Source: Pseudomonas sp. K2I15
Lineage (GTDB): Bacteria > Pseudomonadota > Gammaproteobacteria > Pseudomonadales > Pseudomonadaceae
Direction: 5' to 3'
Assembly (NCBI RefSeq): GCF_002204795.1
Contig: NZ_NIXO01000049.1
Span: 1 to 49,006 of the forward strand
DNA length: 49,006 nt
The notes beneath the pieces were generated by a model. That model saw only the letters and a program-made list of their open reading frames with translations, was not told where the DNA came from and ran no database searches. Shown here piece after piece: positions 23,866-32,852 of the stretch; the first letter of the stretch is position 1, and each line of letters starts with the position of its first letter. The position numbers were made by a program, and so were the translations under genes.

Positions 23866-26697
23866 ATGACCGACTATAAAGCCACGCTAAACCTTCCGGA
23901 CACCGCCTTCCCAATGAAGGCCGGCCTGCCACAGCGCGAACCGCAGATCCTGCAGCGCTGGGACAGTATTGGCCTGTACGGAAAGTTGCGCGAGATTGGC
24001 AAGGATCGTCCGAAATTCGTCCTGCACGACGGCCCTCCTTATGCCAACGGCACGATTCACATCGGTCATGCACTGAACAAGATTCTCAAGGACATGATCA
24101 TCCGCTCGAAAACCCTTTCGGGTTTCGACGCGCCTTATGTCCCGGGCTGGGATTGTCACGGGCTGCCGATCGAACACAAAGTCGAAGTGACCTACGGCAA
24201 GAACCTGGGCGCCGATAAAACCCGCGAACTGTGCCGTGCCTATGCCACCGAGCAGATCGAAGGGCAAAAATCCGAATTCATCCGCCTGGGTGTCTTGGGC
24301 GACTGGGCCAACCCGTACAAAACCATGGACTTCAAGAACGAGGCCGGTGAAATCCGTGCCTTGGCCGAAATCGTCAAGGGCGGTTTCGTGTTCAAGGGCC
24401 TCAAGCCTGTGAACTGGTGTTTCGACTGCGGTTCGGCCCTGGCCGAAGCAGAAGTGGAATACGAAGACAAAAAGTCCTCGACCATCGACGTGGCCTTCCC
24501 GATCGCCGACGAAGCCAAGCTGGCTGAAGCCTTTGGTCTGGCGAGCCTGGCAAAGCCAGCCTCCATCGTGATCTGGACCACCACCCCGTGGACCATCCCG
24601 GCCAACCAGGCGCTGAACGTGCACCCGGAATTCACCTACGCCCTGGTGGACGTTGGTGACAAGCTGCTGGTGCTGGCTGAAGAGCTGGTCGAGTCGTGCC
24701 TGGCCCGCTACAACCTGCAAGGTTCGGTGATCGCGACCACCACCGGCTCCGCGCTGGAACTGATCAACTTCCGTCACCCGTTCTACGACCGTCTGTCGCC
24801 AATCTACCTGGCCGAGTACGTTGAACTGGGCGCCGGCACCGGTGTGGTTCACTGCTCGCCCGCCTATGGCGTAGACGACTTCGTGATCTGCAAGCAATAC
24901 GGCCTGGTCAACGATGACATCATCAACCCAGTGCAAAGCAACGGCGTGTACGCGCCGTCCCTGGAGTTCTTCGGCGGCCAGTTCATCTTCAAGGCCAACC
25001 CGGCAATCGTCGACAAGCTGGCTGAGGTCGGTGCGCTGCTGCACACCGAAACCATCAGCCACAGCTATATGCACTGCTGGCGCCACAAGACCCCGCTGAT
25101 CTACCGCGCCACCGCGCAGTGGTTTATCGGCATGGACAAAGAGCCAACCAGCGGCGAAACCCTGCGCAAGCGCGCGATCAAAGCGATCGAAGACACCAAG
25201 TTCGTCCCGGCCTGGGGCCAGGCGCGCCTGCACTCGATGATTGCCAACCGCCCGGACTGGTGCATCTCCCGCCAGCGCAACTGGGGCGTGCCGATCCCGT
25301 TCTTCCTGAACAAGGAAAGCGGCGAGCTGCACCCACGTACCGTCGAACTGATGGAAGTGGTTGCCCAGCGCGTTGAACAAGAGGGCATCGAAGCCTGGTT
25401 CAAACTGGACGCCGCCGAACTGCTGGGCGACGAAGCGCCGCTGTACGACAAGATCAGCGACACCCTCGACGTGTGGTTCGACTCCGGTACCACCCACTGG
25501 CACGTGCTGCGCGGTTCGCACCCGATGGGCCACGAGACCGGCCCGCGTGCCGATCTGTACCTGGAAGGCTCCGACCAGCACCGTGGCTGGTTCCACTCCT
25601 CGTTGCTGACCGGTTGCGCAATCGACGATCACGCCCCGTACCGCGAGTTGCTGACCCACGGCTTCACCGTCGATGAAAATGGTCGCAAGATGTCCAAGTC
25701 TTTGGGCAACGTGATCGCGCCACAAAAGGTCAACGACACCCTGGGCGCCGATATCATGCGCCTGTGGGTTGCCTCTACCGATTATTCGGGCGAGATGGCC
25801 GTGTCCGAGCAGATCCTGCAGCGTAGCGCCGATGCCTACCGCCGGATCCGTAATACCGCACGCTTCATGTTGTCGAACCTGACCGGTTTCAACCCGGCCA
25901 CCGACATCCTGCCGGCCGAGGAAATGCTCGCCCTGGACCGTTGGGCCGTGGACCGTACCCTGTTGCTGCAGCGCGAGCTGCAAGAACACTACGGCGAATA
26001 CCGCTTCTGGAACGTGTACTCGAAGATCCACAACTTCTGCGTGCAGGAGCTGGGTGGTTTCTACCTCGACATCATCAAGGACCGCCAGTACACCACTGGC
26101 GCCAACAGCAAGGCCCGCCGTTCGGCGCAAACCGCGCTGTACCATATCTCTGAAGCGCTGGTGCGCTGGATCGCACCGATCCTGGCCTTCACCGCAGACG
26201 AGTTCTGGGAATACCTGCCGGGCGAGCGTAACGAATCCGTGATGCTCAACACTTGGTATGAAGGCCTGACCGAACTCCCGGCCGACTTCGAACTGGGCCG
26301 CGAGTATTGGGAAGGCGTAATGGCCGTCAAGGTTGCCGTGAACAAGGAGCTGGAAGTGCAGCGCGCGGCGAAAGCCGTTGGCGGCAACTTGCAGGCCGAA
26401 GTCACATTGTTTGCCGAAGAAGGCCTGAGCGCTGACCTCGCCAAGCTGAGCAACGAACTGCGCTTCGTCCTGATCACGTCCACTGCAAGCCTGGCGCCGT
26501 TTGCTCAAGCCCCTGCGGATGCAGTCGCGACCGAAGTCCCGGGCCTCAAGCTCAAAGTGGTCAAGTCGTCCTTCGCCAAGTGCGCCCGTTGCTGGCACTG
26601 CCGTGAAGATGTCGGCGTGAACCCTGAGCATCCGGAAATCTGTGGTCGCTGCGTCGACAACATCTCTGGCGCTGGCGAGGTTCGTCACTATGCCTAA
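23866..26697 (+). CDS. ileS: Isoleucyl-tRNA synthetase
   Basis: The 943-residue class I synthetase charges tRNA-Ile. The HIGH motif is in PPYANGTIHIGHALNKIL and the KMSKS motif in ENGRKMSKSLGNVI. The editing (CP1) domain lies between, with WTTTPWTIPANQALNVHPEF. The C-terminal zinc finger, CARCWHC...CGRC, is complete. This is the type typical of proteobacteria rather than the mupirocin-resistant one. Its last eight bases overlap the start of lspA, so the two are translationally coupled. Confidence 0.97.
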   Translation: MTDYKATLNLPDTAFPMKAGLPQREPQILQRWDSIGLYGKLREIGKDRPKFVLHDGPPYANGTIHIGHALNKILKDMIIRSKTLSGFDAPYVPGWDCHGLPIEHKVEVTYGKNLGADKTRELCRAYATEQIEGQKSEFIRLGVLGDWANPYKTMDFKNEAGEIRALAEIVKGGFVFKGLKPVNWCFDCGSALAEAEVEYEDKKSSTIDVAFPIADEAKLAEAFGLASLAKPASIVIWTTTPWTIPANQALNVHPEFTYALVDVGDKLLVLAEELVESCLARYNLQGSVIATTTGSALELINFRHPFYDRLSPIYLAEYVELGAGTGVVHCSPAYGVDDFVICKQYGLVNDDIINPVQSNGVYAPSLEFFGGQFIFKANPAIVDKLAEVGALLHTETISHSYMHCWRHKTPLIYRATAQWFIGMDKEPTSGETLRKRAIKAIEDTKFVPAWGQARLHSMIANRPDWCISRQRNWGVPIPFFLNKESGELHPRTVELMEVVAQRVEQEGIEAWFKLDAAELLGDEAPLYDKISDTLDVWFDSGTTHWHVLRGSHPMGHETGPRADLYLEGSDQHRGWFHSSLLTGCAIDDHAPYRELLTHGFTVDENGRKMSKSLGNVIAPQKVNDTLGADIMRLWVASTDYSGEMAVSEQILQRSADAYRRIRNTARFMLSNLTGFNPATDILPAEEMLALDRWAVDRTLLLQRELQEHYGEYRFWNVYSKIHNFCVQELGGFYLDIIKDRQYTTGANSKARRSAQTALYHISEALVRWIAPILAFTADEFWEYLPGERNESVMLNTWYEGLTELPADFELGREYWEGVMAVKVAVNKELEVQRAAKAVGGNLQAEVTLFAEEGLSADLAKLSNELRFVLITSTASLAPFAQAPADAVATEVPGLKLKVVKSSFAKCARCWHCREDVGVNPEHPEICGRCVDNISGAGEVRHYA

Positions 26698-27199
26698 CGC
26701 CAGTCGTTTTGGACGCCTAGGCTTGCTCGTACTGAGCGTGCTGGTGCTGGTCATTGACCAGCTCAGCAAGGCTCATTTCGAAGGCGCCTTGCAGATGTAC
26801 CAGCAGATCGTGGTGATTCCCGACTACTTCAGCTGGACCCTGGCCTACAACACCGGCGCTGCGTTCAGCTTCCTGGCTGACAGCTCCGGCTGGCAGCGCT
26901 GGCTGTTTGCCCTGATCGCCGTGGTGGTCAGTGCCGTGCTGGTGGTCTGGCTTAAGCGTCTGGGCCGCGATGACACCTGGCTGGCGGTTGCGCTGGCCCT
27001 GGTGCTCGGTGGCGCATTGGGCAACTTGTACGACCGCATTGCCCTGGGCCATGTGATCGACTTTATTCTGGTGCATTGGCAGAACCGCTGGTACTTCCCG
27101 GCGTTCAACTTTGCCGACAGCGCCATCACCGTCGGTGCAATCATGCTGGCGTTGGATATGTTCAAAAGTAAGAAAACCGGAGAGACCGTTCATGACTGA
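26690..27199 (+). CDS. lspA: Lipoprotein signal peptidase II
   Basis: The 169-residue inner-membrane aspartyl protease cuts signal peptides of lipidated prolipoproteins. The window itself has three or more likely substrates: BamD and two unknown lipoproteins. Four membrane segments are visible. The catalytic aspartates lie in GNLYDRI and FNFADSAI, and VIDQLSKA marks the first conserved block. ATG 26690 lies within the end of ileS. The gene's own stop overlaps the fkpB start (ATGACTGA). Confidence 0.96.
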   Translation: MPNASRFGRLGLLVLSVLVLVIDQLSKAHFEGALQMYQQIVVIPDYFSWTLAYNTGAAFSFLADSSGWQRWLFALIAVVVSAVLVVWLKRLGRDDTWLAVALALVLGGALGNLYDRIALGHVIDFILVHWQNRWYFPAFNFADSAITVGAIMLALDMFKSKKTGETVHD

Positions 27200-27644
27200 A
27201 CAGGTATTGGCTGAGCAACGCATCGGTCAGAACACGGAAGTCACCTTGCATTTCGCATTGCGCCTGGAGAATGGCGACACGGTCGACAGCACGTTCGACA
27301 AGGCCCCGGCGACCTTCAAGGTCGGCGATGGCAACCTGCTGCCGGGTTTCGAAGTGGCACTGTTTGGTTTCAAGGCTGGCGACAAGCGCAACCTGCAGAT
27401 CCTGCCGGAAAACGCCTTTGGCCAACCTAACCCGCAAAACGTGCAGATCATCCCGCGTTCGCAGTTCCAGGACATGGAACTGTCGGAAGGCTTGCTGGTG
27501 ATCTTCAACGATGCGGCGAATACCGAACTGCCGGGTGTGGTGAAAGTCTTTGATGACGCGCAAGTGACCATCGACTTCAACCATCCGTTGGCCGGGAAAA
27601 CCTTGACCTTTGATGTTGAAATCATCGACGTTAAAGCGCTGTAA
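27192..27644 (+). CDS. fkpB: FKBP-type peptidyl-prolyl isomerase FkpB
   Basis: The 150-residue protein is of the SlpA/FkpB type, an FKBP domain with an inserted chaperone flap. Signs are VTLHFALRLENGDTVDSTFD, the GDGNLLPGFEVALFGFKAGD segment, and VTIDFNHPLAGKTLTFDVEI near the C-terminus. No signal peptide is present, so it is cytoplasmic. It overlaps lspA by eight bases. A large nested repeat follows and separates it from ispH. Confidence 0.93.
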   Translation: MTEQVLAEQRIGQNTEVTLHFALRLENGDTVDSTFDKAPATFKVGDGNLLPGFEVALFGFKAGDKRNLQILPENAFGQPNPQNVQIIPRSQFQDMELSEGLLVIFNDAANTELPGVVKVFDDAQVTIDFNHPLAGKTLTFDVEIIDVKAL

Positions 27645-27661
27645 CTAACGAAACCGGCCTA

Positions 27662-27828
27662 CTGTAGGGGCGAGCTTGTTGTGGTGAGGGAGCTTGCTCC
27701 CGTTGGAGTGCGTAGCACTCCCAAACTGTTCACCGAGATACACCTGATGTGTCTCGATTGCCCAGGTTGGGGCTGCTTCGCAGCCCAGCGGGAGCAAGCT
27801 CCCTCACCACACAAGCTCGCTCCTACAG
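27662..27828. repeat. Nested REPIN: one type inside another
   Basis: The outer arms CTGTAGGGGCGAGCTTGT (27662-27679) and ACAAGCTCGCTCCTACAG (27811-27828) are halves of a TGTAGGAGCGAGC-type REPIN. Inside them sits a whole TGTGGTGAGGGAGC-type REPIN with 27-base arms (27680-27706 and 27785-27811, one mismatch). Its loop carries three small hairpins. The outer element is cut exactly at the middle of its AGCTTG-GC core. The whole lies between fkpB and ispH. Confidence 0.85.
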
Positions 27829-27848
27829 GGCAAGACACGAGGCACAGC

Positions 27849-28796
27849 ATGCAAATCAAACTCGCCAACCCCCGTGGCTTCTGCGCCGGCGTGGACCGGG
27901 CGATTGAAATCGTCAACCGCGCCCTGGAAGTCTTCGGGCCGCCGATTTACGTGCGCCATGAAGTCGTCCACAACAAATTCGTGGTCGAAGACCTGCGCAG
28001 TCGCGGTGCCATCTTTGTTGAAGAGCTGGACCAGGTGCCGGACGACGTTATCGTTATCTTCAGCGCCCACGGTGTTTCCCAGGCGGTGCGTACCGAAGCA
28101 GCAGGCCGTGGCCTGAAAGTGTTCGATGCCACCTGCCCGTTGGTGACCAAGGTGCATATCGAAGTTGCGCGCTACAGCCGTGATGGTCGTGAATGCATCC
28201 TGATCGGCCACGCCGGTCACCCGGAAGTCGAAGGCACCATGGGCCAGTACGACGGCAGCAATGGTGGCGCGATCTACTTGGTGGAAGACGAAAAAGACGT
28301 CGCCGCATTGCAGGTACACAATCCTGAAAAGCTGGCCTTCGTTACCCAGACCACCTTGTCGATGGACGACACCAGCCGCGTCATTGATGCGCTGCGCACG
28401 CGCTTCCCTGCGATTGGCGGGCCGCGCAAGGACGACATCTGCTACGCCACGCAAAACCGCCAGGACGCGGTCAAGCAATTGGCCGACGAATGCGACGTGG
28501 TGCTGGTGGTCGGTAGCCCGAACAGCTCCAACTCCAATCGCCTGCGCGAACTGGCCGAGCGTATGGCCACTCCGGCCTACCTGATCGATGGTGCCGAAGA
28601 CATGCAGCGCAGCTGGTTCGACGGTGTCGAGCGCATCGGCATCACGGCGGGTGCCTCGGCCCCGGAAGTGTTGGTGCGTGGCGTTATTCAGCAACTGCAG
28701 GCCTGGGGCGCCACCGGCGCTGATGAGCTGGCTGGTCGTGAGGAGAACATCACTTTCTCCATGCCCAAGGAGCTGCGGGTTCGTTCGCTGCTCTGA
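27849..28796 (+). CDS. ispH: 4-hydroxy-3-methylbut-2-enyl diphosphate reductase
   Basis: The 315-residue iron-sulfur enzyme makes isopentenyl and dimethylallyl diphosphate in the last step of the MEP pathway. Its three cluster ligands are Cys12 (GFCAGV), Cys96 (ATCPLV) and Cys198 (DDICYAT). Conserved histidines stand in RHEVVHN, SAHGVS and GHAGHPEVEGT. ATG 27849 follows GAGGCACAGC. A longer frame from 27681 would run through the nested REPIN and is rejected. Its last 47 bases overlap the convergent fimT-like gene. Confidence 0.96.
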   Translation: MQIKLANPRGFCAGVDRAIEIVNRALEVFGPPIYVRHEVVHNKFVVEDLRSRGAIFVEELDQVPDDVIVIFSAHGVSQAVRTEAAGRGLKVFDATCPLVTKVHIEVARYSRDGRECILIGHAGHPEVEGTMGQYDGSNGGAIYLVEDEKDVAALQVHNPEKLAFVTQTTLSMDDTSRVIDALRTRFPAIGGPRKDDICYATQNRQDAVKQLADECDVVLVVGSPNSSNSNRLRELAERMATPAYLIDGAEDMQRSWFDGVERIGITAGASAPEVLVRGVIQQLQAWGATGADELAGREENITFSMPKELRVRSLL

Positions 28797-29331
28797 GCCC
28801 CAGAGTGCCGGCGTAGCCCCGGCATAGCGCCTGCTCGGTCTTGTTGCTGCGCAGGCTGATGCGCCCGCTGGCCGCCAGCACTATTTGATGCAGGCTCAGT
28901 TGCTGGTCCGTTGCACAAATGTGAACGGTGCCAGCACTGAAGGCGCCTGCTGACAGCAGCGGTTCACCCAGGCCGCTGAAGCGGATCTGGGTTCTCACCG
29001 GCGTGTTCCCCACAATCGGTATCTGCCCACTGTCCTGGCGCTCCAGCAGCACCGGGTTATCGTCGTCCAGGTGGCCGCGACCGTTCAGGTCCAGTATCAC
29101 CCTCCATCCCCGGCTCCAGTCATCGTCCAGTGCATGGATGACCACCGTGCGGTTGCGCACGATGGCTTGCGTGCGGGCGTAACGTACACCTCCGGCGAGT
29201 GATTCGGCGGCGCTTTGGCGTCGTTGCGACTCAAGCAATCCCTTCAAGCTGGGCACTGCCAGATTGGCCAGTATGCCGCTCAGGAACAGTCCCAGTATTA
29301 GCTCAATCAGCGAGAAACCTCGTTGTTTCAT
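28750..29331 (-). CDS. FimT/GspH-family minor pilin
   Basis: The 193-residue prepilin has the short leader MKQRG, cut before FSLIEL (Glu at +5). A hydrophobic stalk follows, then GspH-like globular features such as SLAGGVRYARTQAIVRNRTV, WRVILDLNGRG and a C-terminal CRGYAGTLG. ATG 29331 has GGAGGG 13 bases upstream. It corresponds to FimT or FimU of P. aeruginosa, but it is on the opposite strand to the other minor pilin genes and overlaps the end of ispH by 47 bases. Its C-terminal extension after CRG is therefore encoded inside the ispH end. Confidence 0.85.
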   Translation of the reverse strand: MKQRGFSLIELILGLFLSGILANLAVPSLKGLLESQRRQSAAESLAGGVRYARTQAIVRNRTVVIHALDDDWSRGWRVILDLNGRGHLDDDNPVLLERQDSGQIPIVGNTPVRTQIRFSGLGEPLLSAGAFSAGTVHICATDQQLSLHQIVLAASGRISLRSNKTEQALCRGYAGTLGLRAANEPAAPWAWRK

Positions 29332-29538
29332 CTGCCGTCCCTCCGTGGACGTGGTGTGCTTTTTCAGTGGGTGCCGGGTGGCAGACATAGTTATAGCGCC
29401 CAGGCCGGGGCGACGAATGATGGCCATCCTGTCCAAAGTATTTCGCTTTGTTCCGGGGTGCAGCGCTCAGGCAAGACCGGCGCTAGTCTTGCGTCGCACG
29501 GCAGATTTCCCGCTGCTTTTTGATGACCTTCGACATGG

Positions 29539-30027
29539 ATGACGATGGTAATGAACGCTTGTCCCGTAACGACTCACCCCCAACTGACCCAAGCGGGTAT
29601 GACCCTGATCGAGGTCCTGGTCTCTGTGCTGATCCTGGCCGTTGGCCTCCTGGGAGCGGCGGTGATTCAGCTCAATGCGTTGAAATACACCGACAGTTCC
29701 AGGATGACCAGTCAGGCCAGTTTCATTGCGTACGACATGCTCGATCGGGTCCGCGCCAACTCGGGCGCTGATTACTCGTGGGGGCAGAGCGAGCGTGCGC
29801 CCTCCAGCTCGGCCGTCGCGAGTGTCCGTGATCTGGACCTGCACGATTTCGAAGCCAACATCGCGGGATTTGCCGGGGAGAGTGCCAAGGGATCGGTTGC
29901 GGTCAATCAGCGAGAGGTGACTATCAGCATCAGTTGGGACGATTCCCGTGGGGCGAAGGTCCAGGGAGCCCGGGAAACATTCACCCTGACCAGTAGGGTT
30001 GCCGTCGACCCAAGGGTATTGCCATGA
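29539..30027 (+). CDS. pilV: Type IV pilus modification protein PilV
   Basis: The 162-residue minor pilin has a leader ending QAG, then MTLIEVLVSVLILAVGLLGA, the PilV pattern with Glu at +5. The globular part contains AYDMLDRVRANSGADY, also typical of PilV. Several ATG codons lie close together (29539, 29545 and 29551), and none has a strong ribosome site, so the exact start is uncertain. The stop overlaps the pilW start (ATGA). Confidence 0.88.
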   Translation: MTMVMNACPVTTHPQLTQAGMTLIEVLVSVLILAVGLLGAAVIQLNALKYTDSSRMTSQASFIAYDMLDRVRANSGADYSWGQSERAPSSSAVASVRDLDLHDFEANIAGFAGESAKGSVAVNQREVTISISWDDSRGAKVQGARETFTLTSRVAVDPRVLP

Positions 30028-30731
30028 GCGGGCCTGCTCGTGGTTTCAGCCTGGTGGAGATGCTGCTGGCGTTGGCTCTCGGCCTGGTGCTGATCATGGG
30101 CGTGACCCAGATCGCGCTCAGCTCCCGAACCACTCATGCCAGTCAGGGGGCGGCTTCGTTGTTGCAGGATGACGCACGGTTTGTCCTGGGCAAGTTAATT
30201 CAGGAAATACGCCAGGCGGGCATGTTTGGTTGCCTGACCACTGCATCCATCAGCAACGCGCCCGCAGATTTCGACCGTCCCATCGGCTGGAGTGCTACCG
30301 GCGGCTCCCGGTCCCTGACGCTGGTGACCGCTGACGTCGGGGAGGGCGGCAGCAAGCCTGACTGGACGGTGCTGTCCGATTGCACCGGTGCTGCCCAGGC
30401 CTATGCGGGGAGCCCGCCGGCACCGGCGCCCGGGCAGATCCGCTTTCCACTGCGCAAGCTGACTTACACCTTTGAGGGTGGGCAGTTGAAGTTCAGCACA
30501 CTGGCTGCCCCGAGCAAGGCAGTGCTTGTGGATAACGTGGGAGCCTTTGATTTCAGTTTCGGGATGGCCGCAAAGCCTGGCTCAACGGTCGTCACCCGAT
30601 ACGACCCCAGCCCCGGTGATGAGTCGCTGATACGCAGCGTGCGGATTCTGCTGACACTTCAGGATCCAAAGGGGCTGGTGAAAGACCAGGCCTATAGCGT
30701 TGTCGCGGCGCTGCGTAATCGTCTGGAGTAG
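30024..30731 (+). CDS. pilW: Minor pilin PilW
   Basis: The 235-residue protein has leader MSGPARG, then FSLVEMLLALALGLVLIMGV. The body has the PilW pattern FVLGKLIQEIRQAGMFGC and two later cysteines. Translation is coupled to pilV by an ATGA overlap. PilW is part of the minor-pilin priming complex at the pilus tip in P. aeruginosa. Length is near the lower end of the family. Confidence 0.88.
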   Translation: MSGPARGFSLVEMLLALALGLVLIMGVTQIALSSRTTHASQGAASLLQDDARFVLGKLIQEIRQAGMFGCLTTASISNAPADFDRPIGWSATGGSRSLTLVTADVGEGGSKPDWTVLSDCTGAAQAYAGSPPAPAPGQIRFPLRKLTYTFEGGQLKFSTLAAPSKAVLVDNVGAFDFSFGMAAKPGSTVVTRYDPSPGDESLIRSVRILLTLQDPKGLVKDQAYSVVAALRNRLE

Positions 30732-30738
30732 CGCACTC

Positions 30739-31266
30739 ATGGGTTATTACCGCTCTCGTTCAAAGCAGGCTGGCATGGTTTTGCTGATCAGCCTGGTATT
30801 TCTGCTGCTGTTGGCGTTCCTGGGGTTGTCTTCGATGCAAGGGGCAATCTCGCAAGAAAAGGTTACTGGGAGCATTCGGCAGCGCAACCAGTCGTTTCAA
30901 CTGGCTGAAAGCGGGCTCAGGCTCGGCGAGTCAGCGGTGCAGGCGCCTGGTTTTGCCTTGGGCCCTTGTCGCTCGATTGCCGCGTGTGCGCCGCCTGCCG
31001 AGTCGCTTTCGGTAGTGGGGCCGGGGACGAACCCCGTTTCGGCTGTCACCTGGGTCGGGATGAAAGATGGCATCTACGGTATTCAAAATCTGGGGCAGGG
31101 CCTGGGCTTGGTTCATCTCCCTGCAGGAACCCAGGCAACCCTTTATCGCGTGACATCGGTGGGTGCCAGTGGCCACTCGCGCTCCGTTCTGGAGACGGTG
31201 TATGCACGCGTGGGCAGCGGGCCCGGTGAACGTTTTCGACGAATCATGTGGCGGCAACTTCAATAG
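30739..31266 (+). CDS. pilX: Minor pilin PilX
   Basis: The 175-residue product has KQAG, then MVLLISLVFLLLLAFLGLSS. Position +5 is Ile, not Glu, as in tip-type pseudopilins of the GspK/PilX sort. The sequence QRNQSFQLAESGLRLGE is the conserved PilX N-terminal block. It lies seven bases after pilW. In P. aeruginosa pilY1 and pilY2 follow at this place. Here pilE follows at once. Confidence 0.86.
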   Translation: MGYYRSRSKQAGMVLLISLVFLLLLAFLGLSSMQGAISQEKVTGSIRQRNQSFQLAESGLRLGESAVQAPGFALGPCRSIAACAPPAESLSVVGPGTNPVSAVTWVGMKDGIYGIQNLGQGLGLVHLPAGTQATLYRVTSVGASGHSRSVLETVYARVGSGPGERFRRIMWRQLQ

Positions 31267-31278
31267 GTGAACAGTACG

Positions 31279-31680
31279 ATGAGCAAGGATTGCAAAGGCT
31301 TCACCCTGATCGAGTTATTGATCGCCGTGGCGATCATCGGGCTCCTGGCGGGCGTCGCCTATCCCGGGTATGCCAGCCATATGAAAAAGGTCTATCGCGC
31401 ACAAATTGCCGGGCTGCTGACTGAGCAAGCGCAGCACCTTGAGCGCTATTACGCGAGGAACGGCACTTTTATTGATGCGACGGGCGTCATCGCCGGTAAT
31501 GATCGCTATAGAATCACCCCTGCATTGAACCCTCAGGATTTCGTTCTGCTTGCCACGCCCGCCATTGAGTCGGTGATGGCCGGCGATCCCTGTGCCGCCT
31601 TCAGCCTGAGCAGTACCGGTGCGCGAAGCAATCCGGGAGCCGCGCCTGATATGACGCGCAAGGCGTGTTGGGGGCAATGA
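31279..31680 (+). CDS. pilE: Minor pilin PilE
   Basis: The 133-residue prepilin has leader MSKDCKG, then FTLIELLIAVAIIGLLAGVA (Glu at +5). Typical features are YPGYASHMKK, the ERYYARNGTF block and a C-terminal disulfide pair (GDPCAAF and KACWGQ). ATG 31279 has AGGTGA eight bases upstream. GTG at 31267 lacks a site. The gene starts 12 bases after pilX and completes the minor pilin operon. Confidence 0.9.
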   Translation: MSKDCKGFTLIELLIAVAIIGLLAGVAYPGYASHMKKVYRAQIAGLLTEQAQHLERYYARNGTFIDATGVIAGNDRYRITPALNPQDFVLLATPAIESVMAGDPCAAFSLSSTGARSNPGAAPDMTRKACWGQ

Positions 31681-31742
31681 TGAGGAAGCTGGACGATTGG
31701 GCGCCGGGCGTGCCTTTTTCTTTTTATCGGCTGGATCGAACA

Positions 31743-32852
31743 ATGGCTAAGCAACAGCAAGTAGTGGTTGTGGGTGGTGGGGTAATCGGCTTGTTGACGG
31801 CGTTCAACCTGGCGACCCAGGGGCAGGCGGTTGTGCTGCTGGATCGTTCGGCGCTCGGGCAGGAGTCTTCCTGGGCCGGCGGCGGCATTGTTTCCCCACT
31901 GTACCCGTGGCGCTACAGCCCTGCGGTGACTGCACTGGCGCACTGGTCCCAGGATTTTTACCCGCAACTGGCGGAGCGTCTGTTCGCGGCTACCGGTGTC
32001 GATCCGGAAGTTCACACCACCGGTCTGTACTGGCTGGACCTGGAAGATGAAACCGAGGCGCTTGCCTGGGCAGCCCGCGAAGGGCGCCCGTTGAGCAAGG
32101 TGGATGTTTCAGCGGCCCATGACGCTGTGCCGGTGCTGGGTGCCGGGTTTTCCCAGGCGATCTATATGGCGAACGTGGCCAATGTGCGTAATCCACGGTT
32201 GGTCAAATCCCTCAAGGCCGCCTTGTTGGCCCTGCCAGGCGTGACGATTCATGAACAGTGTGCGGTTGATGGTTTTATTCAGCTGGGCGGTAAAGTTGTT
32301 GGCGTGAATACAGCGCTTGGCCCGATCCATGGCGATCAAGTGGTGCTCGCTGCTGGTGCCTGGAGCGGTGAGTTGCTGGGCAGCCTGGGGTTGGCGTTGC
32401 CCGTGGAGCCGGTCAAGGGTCAGATGATTTTGTACAAATGCGCGTCGGACTTTTTATCGAGCATGGTCCTGGCCAAGGGCCGTTATGCAATTCCCCGGCG
32501 CGATGGGCACATTCTGATCGGCAGCACGCTGGAGCATGAGGGTTTCGACAAGACGCCCACCGATTCGGCACTGGAAAGCCTGAAAGCCTCTGCCATCGAG
32601 TTGATTCCGGCCCTGGCCGATGCCGAAGTGGTGGGGCATTGGGCCGGCTTGCGGCCCGGCTCGCCGGAAGGCATTCCCTATATTGGCAAGGTGCCAGGGT
32701 TTGATGGGCTGTGGCTCAACTGCGGGCATTACCGCAATGGGCTGGTGCTGGCGCCGGCGTCCTGCCAGTTGTTCGCCGATTTGTTGCTGGAGCGTACGCC
32801 GATCATTGATCCGGCGCCTTACGCGCCCGCAGGTCGAATCAACGCTGGATAG
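31743..32852 (+). CDS. thiO: Glycine oxidase ThiO
   Basis: The 369-residue FAD enzyme oxidises glycine to the imine used to build the thiazole ring of thiamin. The FAD motif VVGGGVIGLLTAFNL is at the start, followed by SSWAGGGIVSP. The C-terminal D-amino-acid-oxidase fold has WAGLRPGSPEGIPYIG and CGHYRNGLVLAPAS. A longer frame from 31665 lacks a ribosome site. In P. aeruginosa thiO also lies between the minor pilins and pilSR (from memory). Here pilSR is missing. The 3' end overlaps the convergent small gene by 14 bases. Confidence 0.92.
   Translation: MAKQQQVVVVGGGVIGLLTAFNLATQGQAVVLLDRSALGQESSWAGGGIVSPLYPWRYSPAVTALAHWSQDFYPQLAERLFAATGVDPEVHTTGLYWLDLEDETEALAWAAREGRPLSKVDVSAAHDAVPVLGAGFSQAIYMANVANVRNPRLVKSLKAALLALPGVTIHEQCAVDGFIQLGGKVVGVNTALGPIHGDQVVLAAGAWSGELLGSLGLALPVEPVKGQMILYKCASDFLSSMVLAKGRYAIPRRDGHILIGSTLEHEGFDKTPTDSALESLKASAIELIPALADAEVVGHWAGLRPGSPEGIPYIGKVPGFDGLWLNCGHYRNGLVLAPASCQLFADLLLERTPIIDPAPYAPAGRINAG

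Noticed and set aside
23887..26769. A 960-residue open frame antisense to ileS
   Set aside because: It is the mirror frame of a high-GC gene. The sense product is a complete IleS with all motifs. The antisense product is low-complexity, with no recognised domain and no ribosome binding site.
27681..27848. N-terminal extension of IspH
   Set aside because: The open frame before ATG 27849 runs through the nested REPIN and gives 56 residues unlike any IspH. The family starts at MQIKLANPRGFCAGV.
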